Shown in pieces: positions 10,603-23,385 of a DNA stretch of 64,000 bases. A program made the position numbers and the translations under genes. This stretch comes from Hoplostethus atlanticus (taxonomy: Eukaryota > Chordata > Actinopteri > Trachichthyiformes > Trachichthyidae), in NCBI GenBank assembly GCA_034670405.1, contig JAXDDX010000062.1, positions 930,001 through 994,000 on the forward strand, written 5' to 3'. Numbering within the stretch: the stretch's first letter is position 1; every line of letters starts with the position of its first letter. The notes below the pieces were generated by a model that was not told the origin of the DNA, did no database searches, and saw nothing but the letters and a program-made list of their open reading frames with translations.

Positions 10603-13600
10603 GGAAGGCAGAGGCCACTCAGGCCCGGTGACTCAAGATTGATTGGGAGCTGGGAGACATTATGAGTACTGAATTCTGCTACACCCTCTGTACCCACCAG
10701 AGTGGACTTGTTACTTTCTTATGGATTTGGAAAGTGTTGGAAATATGTGTACCAGTCTGGGGAGTGTCAATCCTATTAGCTTGCAGCCATCCAATGCTTT
10801 GCAAATCTGTCAGTGAACGGCATACCGTGGGAACAAGGTCTCTCGAGTATAAACTCCAGCAGACCCAGAATTCATCCAATGCCCTGTGGACACTGAGGAA
10901 GAGGGCTTCGGCCGGTGGTTGGACAGGGCTGGGCTCCTGTTTTTTTTTTCCGACCAATCAAGGTCTTCCTTTTTGATTTCTTTCTTCCTGATTAGGTGGA
11001 AGACCAAGGAGAGCATGTTATCATCACAGCCAGAGTTTGGAGGTACAACACATGCATAGTGAGAGGTATCTCGCTTGCAAGAGGCCAGAGAGGAAAAAGC
11101 AGAGCAAGGCATTGATTAAAAAACTCTGCCATGCCCAGGTTGGGTGAACGGTATTGATCTGGTGAAATGAACTTAACATCGTAGATTTGATGAGAATTAC
11201 CAGTTAGATGTGGTAGTGCCTTCTTGTAGCCCGCCTTGTTGTATGGGCTAGATGTTCCCGGATGCTAGCTGTAGACATATCGCGCTATAGGGTGCCAAAG
11301 GGTGCACCCCCGAATCGTCTTCTGTTCTGCATGTGTTATACCCTCAGCAGCTGTACCTATCCTCGATCTTCCTCCTGAAGTTGACCCAGCTCTCCTGTTT
11401 TCATTGGTGGGTTTATAGTTCGCCCCACGTTGAGCTTCCAAGTTTCAGGAAGCGTTTCGTTGCTCTCCTATACGAACAAGATCACAGCCGGTTGATTTGC
11501 TTCATGTGACTACTCGTCTTGTATCATAAGAGGTTTATTGAACGAGAGAAGAAGAAATGTTGATTATTTATGATAAAATAAGATGGTTTGCTTTTATTGT
11601 TAATCTCAACGTATTCATGATGCACTTTTTAATTAACACTATTTCCCCTCTGTTAGTATTAAAAAGGATGGAACTGAGTGGCGGGGTTGTAATAGGGAGG
11701 GAAAGTGACAACTAGCACTACTGCTGGTTGCGTTCATTCCTGAGAAAATCCCCGTTCATTTTCCCCTTCACAAACACAGAATCATTTGTTGAGTAACTGC
11801 ATGACGTTTACCAGAAGAGTCATTTTTGGAATGAATATGGTTATATGACCTATAATCAAGTTCATTGCAATAAAATGTTGTAAAAGCTCCAACTAACTAA
11901 ATCTAACTCTTTACTTTTCTGAGTTTTGCAACCTGAGATATTTCCAGTCAATCCAATGTGCTTTCTAATACATTTTTAAAGAAGATTCCCTGCTAAGTCA
12001 AACATTTTTACACTGTGCTTTGAACGCAACTAGTGACTTTCCCTCCCCGTTGCGCTTTTAGATAGCAAGTTTATCTTGTTTAAAAAAGGGATATGATCAT
12101 GATGTTTATGCGATTGTTATCACGATGAAATGAGAAACTAATAGGAGTTAAAAATATTAAAAAATAGTTCACTCTGTCGTCGACTATTCAGGGAAGGAGG
12201 GGGTTAACACTTTAACTTGCTGTCAGTCTTCGATGTCATGGCATGATTACGTGTTTTCCTCTGTGATTCGTTAACACACACACACACATGCACAAACACA
12301 CATGCGTCATGTTTCATTTAGTTCGGCCTTGTCGTGATAATGCATGATACATTGTAGGATCCCACACCGGTTCACTGGGAAATCTTTAGTAGCTCTTTAA
12401 CGTTCCTGTTTGTCTTCAGACTCGCCTGCACACTCACTCACCACAGATTTTGGCCTCGAACACTCGTCGTTATCCATTGCTACTCATTCATCAGTTGTAG
12501 CCCGATGCATCGATTGCTCTTTATTTGTATTTGAAGGAGGTCAGTGACGGCCTAGCGTGGGTTACAACTTCTCTCTGGTTTGATATTCAGGTAGCGGGTC
12601 CGATTCAGACAATCAAAAATGTGTATCACGGTACATGCAGGTTAAAGAGGCTTCGTAGCAGGAAAGAAGTCAAGAGGGAGTTGTGACAATGTGACATGGA
12701 CGCTTCATTGTTTCACATGCAGCCCAGTTGGATTTGACATGTACAACCCTGAGAACATTACTCTCATACTACTGATGCCCCATGGCCATTTTCCCTCTCT
12801 TTACAAATCACCGGGTATGTAGTTTGTTTTAATGTTGTACTTCACAGGCTATGATTTGCCTCTGTCTGCCAGTCAAAGGAAAAATACAATCTTACCCTGC
12901 AGTTACACATTGATTTCTATCATTTCATCTCGGTTACTTTGTGAATTATTGATGAGTTAGAGCAATGGCCCAGTGATACGGAGTTATAGAAACGTAGTGA
13001 AAATCTGACATGCTGTAGCCCACCCAGCGAAAACTTTCAGACTTCGGCATTTGTTTAAGGCGTCCATGTGACGTGTCAGTCTTGATGGATTGACTGAGTG
13101 ATCGATTGCCTAAGAGCTACAGACAGCAACAGCGATAATGCACCGGTCAAAGGTAGCACAGTGGGAGCCGTAGCAGCCGGGGGGGAAGGGTTTTTTTTTA
13201 TCTGTCAGGGAGGTCAGTGAATGTTACATGACTTCCACCCATCCTGCTGACTAATGTCGGTCACAGTCCGGAAACGGCCGTGTGTTGATTTGTGATCCAA
13301 AACGACAAGCTCAACTCATCTGTGCAAGTGTGCTCGGCCGGGTCACTGCATGATTACGTGACCTCGCTGCAGGTTCATAACTCTTTCCCTTAGCTCACGA
13401 GGGGGTTTCTTATCTCGGGTCAAGCATATTCATCTTTGCAAAGGATTTCTCACCCAAAGTGAACATTCAAATGTACTCATCACCATGCATATCAGGTAGT
13501 TTGGAGTGCTTCTTTTTTTTTTTCTTCGTGTCACAGGTCAATACAGTAAAATATATATGGTGAATGATTTTCAATAGCTACCCACTCCTTGTAGTGCAGT

Positions 13601-13930
13601 GTAATACCCTAGAGACAATGCAATAGATTCTCCTTTTTGCTTTTCTGTTTGTGTAACTTGGGAAATTATTTTTTACGACTCAAGAGAAACGCGCTCCTCT
13701 CCTTTTGGTATTTGTACCCTGATGAACAGCACAAAAAAGAGTAGCGTGTTGCATTCACATGAGGCTTTCTGTTTCCATAGATATAACAGAGATAATTTTA
13801 GCCAGAAAGGAATGTAAATCATAGCGGGAAATATATATTATATAAAATTGTATAATATACAAAATATATGAACCAATGTTATTTATGTGAATTTAAGTCC
13901 AATTAAAAGTCTGATCCCAAATGTGTTGTC
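10603..13930 (+). other. mid2: Probable mid2 3' UTR and polyadenylation signals
   Basis: After the mid2 stop the sequence has few open frames until about 14.1 kb and little simple repeat, as in a long vertebrate 3' UTR. Candidate signals are AATAAA at 11869-11874 and ATTAAA at 13902-13907, the latter followed by a GT-rich stretch (tgtgttgtcattg). Which is used cannot be told from sequence alone. Confidence 0.45.
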
Positions 13931-14569
13931 ATTGTAATTCTTTTCAGTCTCCAACTGCCTTTCAACTTGGGTCAGTTTTGTTGTTGGAGGCCCATTATGA
14001 TCAGTGTTAACTTGTATTTAACTAATCATCTTTGTAAGTTATGTACTGTTGAAATATCTCCTAGAATTTTGCCTGGCTCATGAAACTAGACGGGTCCATA
14101 AATCAAGCTCCTCTTTGAGAAGCATGGCATCACAGAACAGTGCTTTCAAAACCTGGTGTGTCGTTTGGACACCAAAATAAAACGCAGCCTAAAGCTTGCA
14201 GAGGGGAGGTCTCAGCCTTTTGGACGGCGATGGCAGAGCCAGGCTGCCAGGCTGCCAGGTCATCCAGAGCCCAGGGTTGGGTTAGTAGGGCTTTACCCTC
14301 TTAGCCCTCATCTGTCATCACTGGCACAAGGCAATGCCTCATTAGTGCACCGTGGTACTGTAGTGCATTAGCCCCGACACAGCCTGCGAGCATGGCACAC
14401 GCGCCGACCCTGAAACGATGAACAATATGCTCACTCCTTTTTGTAGTTCATTTTCTGTGAAACAGGACTGCCCTCGCAAGGTCATTTAGGGGAGAAACGC
14501 AGAGGAATTTGCAAACAGTGACCGTGTTTGAGGCATAGAGGCACACAAATGGTTATGCACATTATTAGG

Positions 14570-14850
14570 CAGCAGCTTGGCCTGATAGTTAGAGACCATC
14601 CTCTAAGCATCCCATAACTGGAAGGTCCCAGGTTCAACCAACTAGGACCCCATGTGTCTGCCCTGCAATATCCTGGAGCAAGTCACTGAATCCTTATCAG
14701 CTGCAAGCTACACCGGACCCTGCACTATTACTTGCCTGCGCAGGGGGGCAGATGAAAAGATGAATTTCCACCCTCAGGGATCAATATGGTATCCCATTTT
14801 CTTTGACCTTGGACAGGTAGTCATGAAATAAAGTAAAGCTCACTGAGTTG
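14570..14850 (+). mobile_element. tRNA-derived SINE
   Basis: A polymerase III A-box-like phrase (tggcctgatagttagagacc) is followed about 40 bases later by a B-box-like phrase (ggtcccaggttcaacc). Then come 'ctgcaatatcctggagcaagtcact' and a 3' end 'ctcagggatcaatatggtatc', which resembles the LINE-like tails of fish SINEs. This order and spacing is typical of a tRNA-derived SINE. The exact family is not determined. Confidence 0.6.
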
Positions 14851-15519
14851 TAAAAAAAACTTTTATATATATATATATGTGAGTCCCCAATGCCAGTCCA
14901 CACTGCCTGTTAATGGAGCATCTTGAGAAAGTGTTTGGGGAGACAGTTGCTCCTGTACAGTCGAAGGCCACTGGAGTAACGTATAGGTTTAGAGTGAATT
15001 TTCCCTTTAACCATCTCCCAAGGGTGTCAGGTCAGGAAACACAAATCACCTTGACAGGAAAAAAGGGAAGATGCAATCAAGAAAATGACATGCTCTCATG
15101 AGCAGTGCTAGTTTGTGATTTTCCCGTTAGGAAAAATCTTTTGCTCAAAGTCATCTTTTAAAAAGAAATAAGGGAGATCTCAATTTTGTGATCACCTTCA
15201 CATGAAATGCTTCTCCTAAAAAAAACCCTTAAGAGGAAACAGGAGAAAACGCCTTTAGTCTCATCTTAGTGTTAAAAAGAGCTAATTTGTGTCTAGGAGA
15301 TATAAAAGGTATAAATATGAGATCTCTTCATGGATTTTGCTTTCCTATGGGTTCAGCTCGTGTCCTTTAGCAGTGATGGATCGGTGTAATTCTCTGCAAC
15401 TCCCGGTGCAGTCGGCTTTCACAAGTAGCGAGGCTCCGATTGTAGGTGTACCTTCCTTTACATGTGTGACAGATTAGCTGCCGGCTTAATGTGACGCTCA
15501 CTCTGTCTGTCTGCTCCCT

Positions 15520-15720
15520 CACACAGCTAGCTAGTTAGCGAGCAAGCCATCGGAGCACCCCGTAATTACAGTTCTAATTGCAGAACAATTAGGGCTCCCT
15601 GTGTAGCTCGTTAAGTCACTTGTCACCGTTGCCTCTAATGTGGCGGAGAACAACAGTCTAATTACACCGAATGGAAAGTGTACATGGCAGGGAGCGTTTC
15701 ACCACGACCTGTAGCCTGGG
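15520..15720. promoter_or_regulatory. Candidate conserved enhancer with clustered TAATTA/AATTAG cores
   Basis: Within about 200 bases there are repeated TAATTA, CTAATTG, AATTAGG and CTAATTACA cores, the classic homeodomain-binding sequences, in a repeat-free block. It lies just beyond the mid2 3' end. Only motif density supports the call. Confidence 0.3.
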
Positions 15721-16362
15721 GTGCACCAGATAAATGGCAGCATTTCATGGAGTTTTCCGTTATTATAATTATAAAAATAATAATAATAATAATTTCCATT
15801 AGCTAGACGGGGTTTTGAGACATAAAAGTTGAGTGGGAAATGATCCAAAAAAGGCTACATCCCTGTTGACAAAATGTATAACGTTTGCCCTCTTTTTCAG
15901 AGGTTTTCCTGCTCGTTAGCAGTGATGTTTGATTTGACAGTTCTATAAATAGTGAATGTTGTTCTTTGTAAGAGACTAAATACTCATGCATAAATAATAC
16001 AATTATAAACCCCATACTGCTGCTTCCTCCAACAGAGTGAGTCTCCCACCACCATGGTATTTACCTTTATAGGATTTCCTCTAAACACATCGATTGTCAG
16101 CAATTACAGTCACAGTGAGTCGCTTCCTATTGTCATATTTTATTATTTCCCCCAGCAGGAATTATTTCCCCCAACACATACATAACACCCAAAGTTGGAG
16201 TTGGACCAACAGCACAGCTGAGGCCGATTGTTGAGGCTGCTGTTAGCAAACAGCCCAGGTTTGTCTTTCCAACATTAGAACGTGCCATCACAATTTACTT
16301 CACAGCGAATCCTAGCCCCGTCACGAAATCCAGACAGATTTGTCGCCGCCTGTTGACGGGCA

Positions 16363-16367
<5 letters not shown>

Positions 16368-16399
<32 letters not shown>
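16368..16399. repeat. (TG)n microsatellite
   Basis: Uninterrupted TG dinucleotides. Further imperfect TG runs lie at 16670-16770. Confidence 0.9.
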
Positions 16400-16400
<1 letters not shown>

Positions 16401-17269
16401 AGCGGGGTGCCCTGGCTGTTAAGGCCTGTCAGAGCTATGAATGCACAGCAGCTGGATGTAATGAGCTGCAAATCAGCATCAAGCCCCGGCCTGTTTCAGC
16501 AACACACACCTGCTCCAGCTCCAGCTACCTGCCCACAGTCTGGTCATCTTCAGGACACACTCATTTTATTGCCATCTGGTTTGTGGGAGGACAGCTGCTT
16601 CATTCAAATCTGTCTGAATCAGAGGTTGCCCTACAATAAAATGAGAGTTTGGCAGTGTAGCAGCGTAGGTGTGTGTGCATGTGTGTGTGTGTTGTCTGTG
16701 TTTCTCTATGTGTATGTGAGTGTGTGCGTACTTATGCCTGCCTGCCTGCGTGTGTGTGTGTGTGTGTCTTATAATGAAGTTGTTTTCCTCCCTCTGCATT
16801 TTTTTCACCAATTTAACCTTTACTCAGTGAGGGAAATTCTTCAGAGAGCGCGGCTCCCTTTTCTGGGGGAGCGCTAAACAACATAAAGCATGGCAACAAA
16901 AGGCAACGTTGTGCAATCAGCACAATAAATAAAAGATAAGAAAAACAGCGGAGACCATAGATCAAAGTGAAGTGATAAAAATGAAGTGCCTTTGGACCTG
17001 TTGAGGCAGTCGGGAGGCGAGCTTTACCTTTCCTAAGTGAGGATGAATTAGACCACCGGGGAGGGGAGCACAAAGCCTTGGCTCATCGCCCGCGGGTTGA
17101 TGGAGGAGAGCTATGAACTCTGGGAAATGAGGATCTAAACAGGCTGTAGATCACTGGAGCCCACTGTCTCTATCAGACACACTGTCTCTCTCCTTCCTCT
17201 CTCTCTCTCTCTCTCTGACTCAAACACTCTGACACACACACACACACCGTCTCTATCTAGATTAATCTC

Positions 17270-17430
17270 AGAGGAGGGAATCAATCAAGCGGCCTGGTGG
17301 CGTTCCAGAGAGCCCAAGGGGCCTAGATGGCCTCGCTGAGAGAGAGTGATGGGTCCCGGCGCTTTAGAGAGATCTCAGCGGAAATCTCGGCCTTTCCATC
17401 TTTCCCTCTGGAGATGACAGGGTGTTAGGG
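17270..17430. promoter_or_regulatory. Candidate conserved noncoding block
   Basis: A GC-balanced, repeat-free block between two CT-rich tracts. It has no open frame of note. It is listed only because its texture resembles vertebrate conserved noncoding DNA; an alignment is needed to support it. Confidence 0.15.
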
Positions 17431-19529
17431 TTCGCTCTCTCTCGACGTATACACCCTTTTTTCTCTTTTTTCTCTCCTCTCTCTGTCTTTCTATCGGTCT
17501 CTCTTTTTCTCTCCCTTTCAAAATATTAAAATGCTACCGAGGTTGTATATCTCACACACTGATATGTTTATGTGCACCATCGGCTTATATGAGACGTCTG
17601 GGTAAGGGAGACTGTTAGAGAGTTCAGGTATCAATTTCGCATCATTTTGACAGCTCTCTTCCGTAAAGCGCTTGTCGGCGACCTGCAGTCCTCTGAATGC
17701 AGTGACTCTGGTTTTATCCAAGCTGTCCCCAAGATTGAGTGCTTCTATTTGGATGAAACAATCCAAAAGCAGTTTTGGCTTCGCTAGCAGGGAACACCAT
17801 CTCAGAGTAGTCCTCCATCATCCCCTACCCACCACAACTCTCACAGGTTAATGGATTAAGTAAATACCCAGGGTTGTCTCACAGGGGAATTATGGGTAGC
17901 AAACTACAGTATATTTCAAAATGAATGGTTGTATATATGAAGTCATCTGTGAAGCTGGTTTTATGCAGACGTTGTTGAACACCGTTGCAGAAATGTATGG
18001 TAATTTATGCTCATAATTCATAGTAATTGGAGACATTTTTGCTTTTTCTCGGGGTTTGCCATTTCATTTATTAGACCCATTGCTAAAATTGAAGTTTGTC
18101 CCTATTGGCTTACAGTCACACCCCCCCCGAGCAACACAATGCTCACACCCCGTGTAGACGTGGGCTTTCCCCATAAAGATGATACATGTTGAAGTTTACT
18201 CCTGCCTCCTGTCTCATCGTTCATAGTTGCGGCTCTCATCCAACATGTTTGCAGCCACACATTGAACACTGCAGGATTGGAAAAAAAGCTTACCGGCATT
18301 TTAAGTAAGTGCTGCTAACAAGCACACATTCCAAGAAAAATGTGTGCTGTAGTTGTCAAGTGACTTTTTTTTAAATCAGTTTGGAATTGATGCAGATGCA
18401 GATGCAGGTACAACTTCACTGTGGGGCAGGTGCATAAAACTGGCATTCCCCTATAAAGATATCTAGTCCTCCCAGTCCATCACACAGTTCAGCGTGCACT
18501 GTTTGGCTGCTATCACACTGCCTATGGAATGAGACTCATACATCACTGCGAGGTTGGAAGACAAATAACATGGGTCATTCAACTGCTCAAACTTTCTTCT
18601 TCATTTGTGGAGGGGGGGGGTGCAGAAGGAGTCAAATACTCAATCTTACACTGGTGCAAAAGGGCGCTACGCAAGAATGGAATTACCCTTCCCTGTGAAG
18701 GCTTAACAGACAGCCTCAAATAGATGTGAACAGGAGGTGTTATTGGACAATGTGTTTGTAGGGAGGAGAAAGAGGTCAGAAAACAAGTGCATGACCGGCA
18801 CACCATGAAAACAACAGGACTCAACAGACAAACCACTTCTCTTCTGAAGCATTAATACCCCTTGAGGCACCGTTGCCTGAGGAGTAGATGTGAACAGACA
18901 CCAGATGTTTAGTGCAGAGAGTTGAGCTTTGTTTAAGCAGCATCTGCAGCAGTCTCACTATTAAAAAGCAACAAAAACCCTCTGCTACTCTGGGGACCAG
19001 TTTCACAGCTTAAGTGACTGCACTGCAATTGATTATCTCAAGTCTCAGCGTAGCATCTCATTCTCCAGGGAGAGATCATGATCATAAATAACCGCCGCTT
19101 AGTAATTTTGCTATATTAGCCATGTTGACGCTTTGATCCATGCAAATCTGATCTATGCGCCAACAGATCTCCTTTTAAATGATCCTCTGTGTTATCATTA
19201 ATATCAAGCCGCCTCTTCTGTTGTCTGTTTGATATTTATCAAGCCATCGTTCATACTGATGGAACCCCATTAGCTGCAGACGGTTTCAGGTTGACATGTT
19301 GACTTAATTGGATACAGCTCACGCTATAAATAACTGTCCTTGACCCTCGTGTCCGCCTCGTCTGGAGGATAGATGTTCTCTAATAGGGGGGATGTTGCGA
19401 AGGCACACAGTAAAAATAAGATGCTCTGAGGGCGTGTTTTTTTGACATGATGTTTACCAGCAAAAGGTTTGGTGACATCATCATGTTGTTGAGTGTAGTG
19501 AAAATTGTCAGAATCAGTCAGCAGTGATA

Positions 19530-19561
19530 ATAGAATAGAATAGAATAGAATAGAATAGAAT
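19530..19561. repeat. (AATAG)n pentanucleotide repeat
   Basis: Six perfect AATAG units. Confidence 0.9.
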
Positions 19562-20517
19562 TGCTATTATTTACTAATTACATAACAGATATTTGGAAAA
19601 ATAGATCCGCAATATTTTAGTTTTGTTCTTAAAATGCACTTTGAAATTTCAAATTTCAAAATAAGAGCGGCACATGGATCAAACAAACCCAATAAAATAT
19701 GACTCATGAAGCCAATAAATAGCATTGTGTGATGCAGCATGGTGGCATTGTGTACTGGGATTTGCGTATCATTGTAATTTTGAAATGTGTCACATCTGCT
19801 TGTCTATGAGAAGGCATGAGAACCCAGCTTCTTCTGGCCACACGGACTCAAGAAAATGCGAAGGAATGACAGCAACATCTTGAGGCCATCTAGGCTAACA
19901 AACAAAAAGTGAATGCAAAGGTAGAGTACATGTAGCAGTCTCCCAGTCTCAGGCCAGTTGACAGCTGCATAGAAGTGACTCAGTGTCTCACTCTCATATG
20001 TCAGGATGTGAACGGCAAGGCAAGTCAAGCTCCGCGGCGAGGTTGTTGTCCTTCCTGCGAGACAACAGGACGTCCGCGTTGGTTTTGCTCTCCCACAGCA
20101 AGACATGAACAGCAGGAGCCCTGGGAGAGGGGAACATGTTGTTCTCCTCAGGCTGCGGCGCCCCACACCTCTTTACATCAATACCTCCCATCTACCTTTG
20201 ATGTCCTATAAATAGAGAAGCCTTTCATTCCACGGGCTTGAAGAATCTGCCCACCTGGTGCGCTGCTCACTGTATACACTTAATAAAGCTTCCATGCGCT
20301 GTGGTGTGCAGTAGCTGCTGGACAGTGTTTCGTTCTTCTTCGTGCGCAGATTTGAACGACAAAAAAAACAACACAAAGCAACAGAATATATAACTTGGGA
20401 CAAAAACTATAAATAAGAGAGATTGTCAGGATTGATATATGTGTCTGTTATGGATGTGAAATCAGCACCACTGGATGCAGATTTGACCTTGAATGGTTTC
20501 TGTAGCTATCCAACTTA

Positions 20518-20660
20518 TCATATATACATACACATATATATGATATGTATACATATACATGTATATGATATATGCTAATTGTTTATACATGCATACAGTC
20601 TATACCTATATACAGTACATATACAGTATGTATGTATACAGTATAGTATGCATACTCAGA
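20518..20660. repeat. AT-rich palindrome-rich patch
   Basis: Alternating TATATA, CATATATG, GTATACA and similar self-complementary words over about 140 bases. It could form cruciforms. It may be a degenerate (TA/CATA)n array. Confidence 0.5.
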
Positions 20661-22490
20661 GTAAAACTATCTGCAGTAACAGCATTCTGACTCATCTCAG
20701 CACTCTTCCCACCTCACCTAGTTCTGGAAATGGGCCAGCAGGGTGCCAGTGTGCCTGGATCTGTCTCTCCCTTTAAAACCTCCCACAAGGTGGAGAGGCA
20801 GGCCTCTTTCATGATTAAGACGACATTTCACCACAGCCAACATTAAAATATTGCCGTAGGAAGCTTCTGAGTGTGTCATCTTTGTAATATCCCTCTCAGC
20901 CTGGCAAAAGGTGTGTACACCCTATTAGTTCACATCTCCACGTTTTCTGTCAATCGCATACCGGGAGGGAAAGAGATTCATTGGATAGAAGGTTGAATGA
21001 ATGGAGGTTAAAGGTCTGCAGGTGGGGAGAAATTAATAGGGGGGGTGGGAAGTCACAGTAAATGGAGGGATGGAGGGATAGAGAAATGAAGGGAGAGTAC
21101 AAGCTGTAACCTTTTACTAATGACTGACAGCCAGGGCTAATGTGGCTCTATTTGACTGATCAATCCACTGTGATGTGTGAGTGATATTTTCAGGGCCTGA
21201 AGTTGTCATGTTCAGAGTCACAGAGAGCTGGAGAAAAACCTCAACGTGACAGGCTGAAAGAAAGACTGATCACAGTGTGTGGATTGGCTGAGGATCACAC
21301 GGAAGAAATTGTAGGTGGAAGGTTGTGATGTGGAATATCGCGTGCATGTGTGTGTGTGTGTGTGTTTGTGTAAGAGAAAATCGTGTTTGTATTTGTTCAG
21401 ATTCACACTGCCCAATTAGCTGCGTAACCGAGTTCGAATGGAGATGTTCTCACCTGCCCAGATGCACCAAACACTCCACAGTTGAAATAAACTGATAAAC
21501 TGCTTCAAACATGCTCTTCACACCCTGAGGGAGCGAGCATGCATGCACGCTTATGTGCATGAGCATTTGTTTTAACTCATCCAGGTGACAGTAATTCAAT
21601 ACAGAAGCCTCAGAGACCATTTACTTGCTAATGCAGCCTTCAATACACCAATATACCCAATGCATAATGCATACTGTATATTTTTCCATACAGCTTCCAT
21701 ATAGCTGAGCAAAACACACTTTTAGCATCCACCTTGCTCTGGCATGCACATCCATCAACCCCCATATACGGAAGATGATGTAAAGGCTATTCTGAGAGAG
21801 AGGTTGGGTTAAAGTGCTCCCGAGGACACACATTGTATGCAGGAATATGTGACAATCATGCATGCATGAAATCTGAAGAGGGGAAAAACCTCAGTGCTGA
21901 GTTTGCACGACAGAGTGGAGAAGCAGGAGGGTTATAAAATGTTACAAACTAGAATGGTTTTCATCTTAAGTGGCAGCGTCCTTGAGACACCTCCTCCCAA
22001 ATTTAGACTTTTTTATTACTCTAATTGAAAGCTGTTTAAAAACGCTTGACAACCCGAGCCAACTATTCTAACGACATGCTAAATTGTCAGAGATGCATAC
22101 AAAGTTGTTCCAACAGGATTAACAAAAACTAAAGGTAATGTAACACCCACAGCACCCAAGCCTGCAGTAGAATGGGACAAATGTATCTTCGGCCTTGGAA
22201 TTTAATAACATTCACATCTATATTTTTACCGATTAACATTGATGCCACAGAACATCCAATATGTGTCCTATACAGGAGAAAAATTGAAAAGATTTGTTAA
22301 AAGAAATACTCACAGCAGACAATGTTTTTAATTTCCATTATGTAATTCCTGACATGTCGAGGAAAATTAACTTTATTATTGCATTTATGAGCAACATGTA
22401 CTGTTGTTGCCTCAGAAAAAATAGCCCGGGGTGAGGTCATTTTTGCAGCGCGGACTCTGAGAGCCAAGTTACATCATGTTGTGTTTCTGT

Positions 22491-22536
22491 TTGTGTGTGT
22501 GTCTGTGTGCGTTTGTGTGTGTGTGTGTGTGTGTGT
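22491..22536. repeat. Imperfect (TG)n microsatellite
   Basis: TG dinucleotides with a few interruptions. Confidence 0.85.
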
Positions 22537-22779
22537 ACTGTACGGTGTATGCATGTGTATGTTCTCTACAATCATCCAAGGAGATGTTACCTTAATGTGC
22601 ACTGGCCTGCAGCATAATCTCATACATTGAGTTATTGTAGGTTGCGTGCAATAACAAACACACATCGCCTTCCCCCAAGTAGTTACCAATACAAGTAGTT
22701 TGTTATAAAAGCAGCCTGCCCGTTTCTTCAACTGTGCCAACTTCTCCCATGTCACCCCCTCCTGCTCCTCCGCTGCGTG

Positions 22780-23385
22780 CATCACATTCAAAACTCAGAT
22801 GGAGGCGTTCAAGGCTGCAAAAGAATTTGCAGCTCCATCCCTCCAGGCCACGGTCCAGCTAATGCCCGGCACTCCGCTGCTACTGTGGGTTTAGCTTCCC
22901 TCTTCCCTCCACCTGCTCAGCACTCCACTCAACTCCTCTCCCCCCTGTCTCCCCCCCCCCACGGAGGAAGGACCCTCCCACCACAGTCAGGAAAGCGCCC
23001 GATGTTCCGCCCCAATCTGAAAACTCGTCTCTTCAAGAAAGACTTCCCCCCTCTCCCTTTCCTTCCTTTCACCCTTAAATCACATCCTGCTTCCTCCTTG
23101 TCCTGCACTTAAAATGCTCCTGCCTTGCTCATATATTTAAAAAAAAACATATCAACCTTTCCTTCAAAGCTCTGATTTCATTACAAAGCACTTCTCTGCT
23201 ATATATGAATTTGTACATTTATTGCAGAGGCGTTGTGGTTTTCGACCCCTCCACTTCCATAAGCACCACCATCACAAGCAGTACTTGTAATGGTGATTTC
23301 TTTAAGAATTTAACAAGCTTTTACTGTCGCCTTTATTGTAGGTCACTCTGGATGAGATTGTCAGATCCCTAAAATGTAAATGTGT
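22780..23385 (+). mobile_element. Probable LINE 3'-end remnant
   Basis: An open frame ends in FRPNLKTRLFKKDFPPLP, like the 'FxxxLKTxLF' phrase that closes ORF2 of many fish non-LTR retrotransposons. It is followed by a C-rich stretch and then 'attgtaggtcactctggatgagattgtcag...aaatgtaaatgt'. That last phrase is a degenerate match to the common fish repeat tail 'gtaagtcgctctggataagagcgtctgctaaatg'. The element is truncated and decayed. Confidence 0.45.

Noticed and set aside
19804..20166. 120-codon minus-strand ORF
   Set aside because: Low protein-like quality, competing equally open frames on both strands, and no splice-consistent neighbours.
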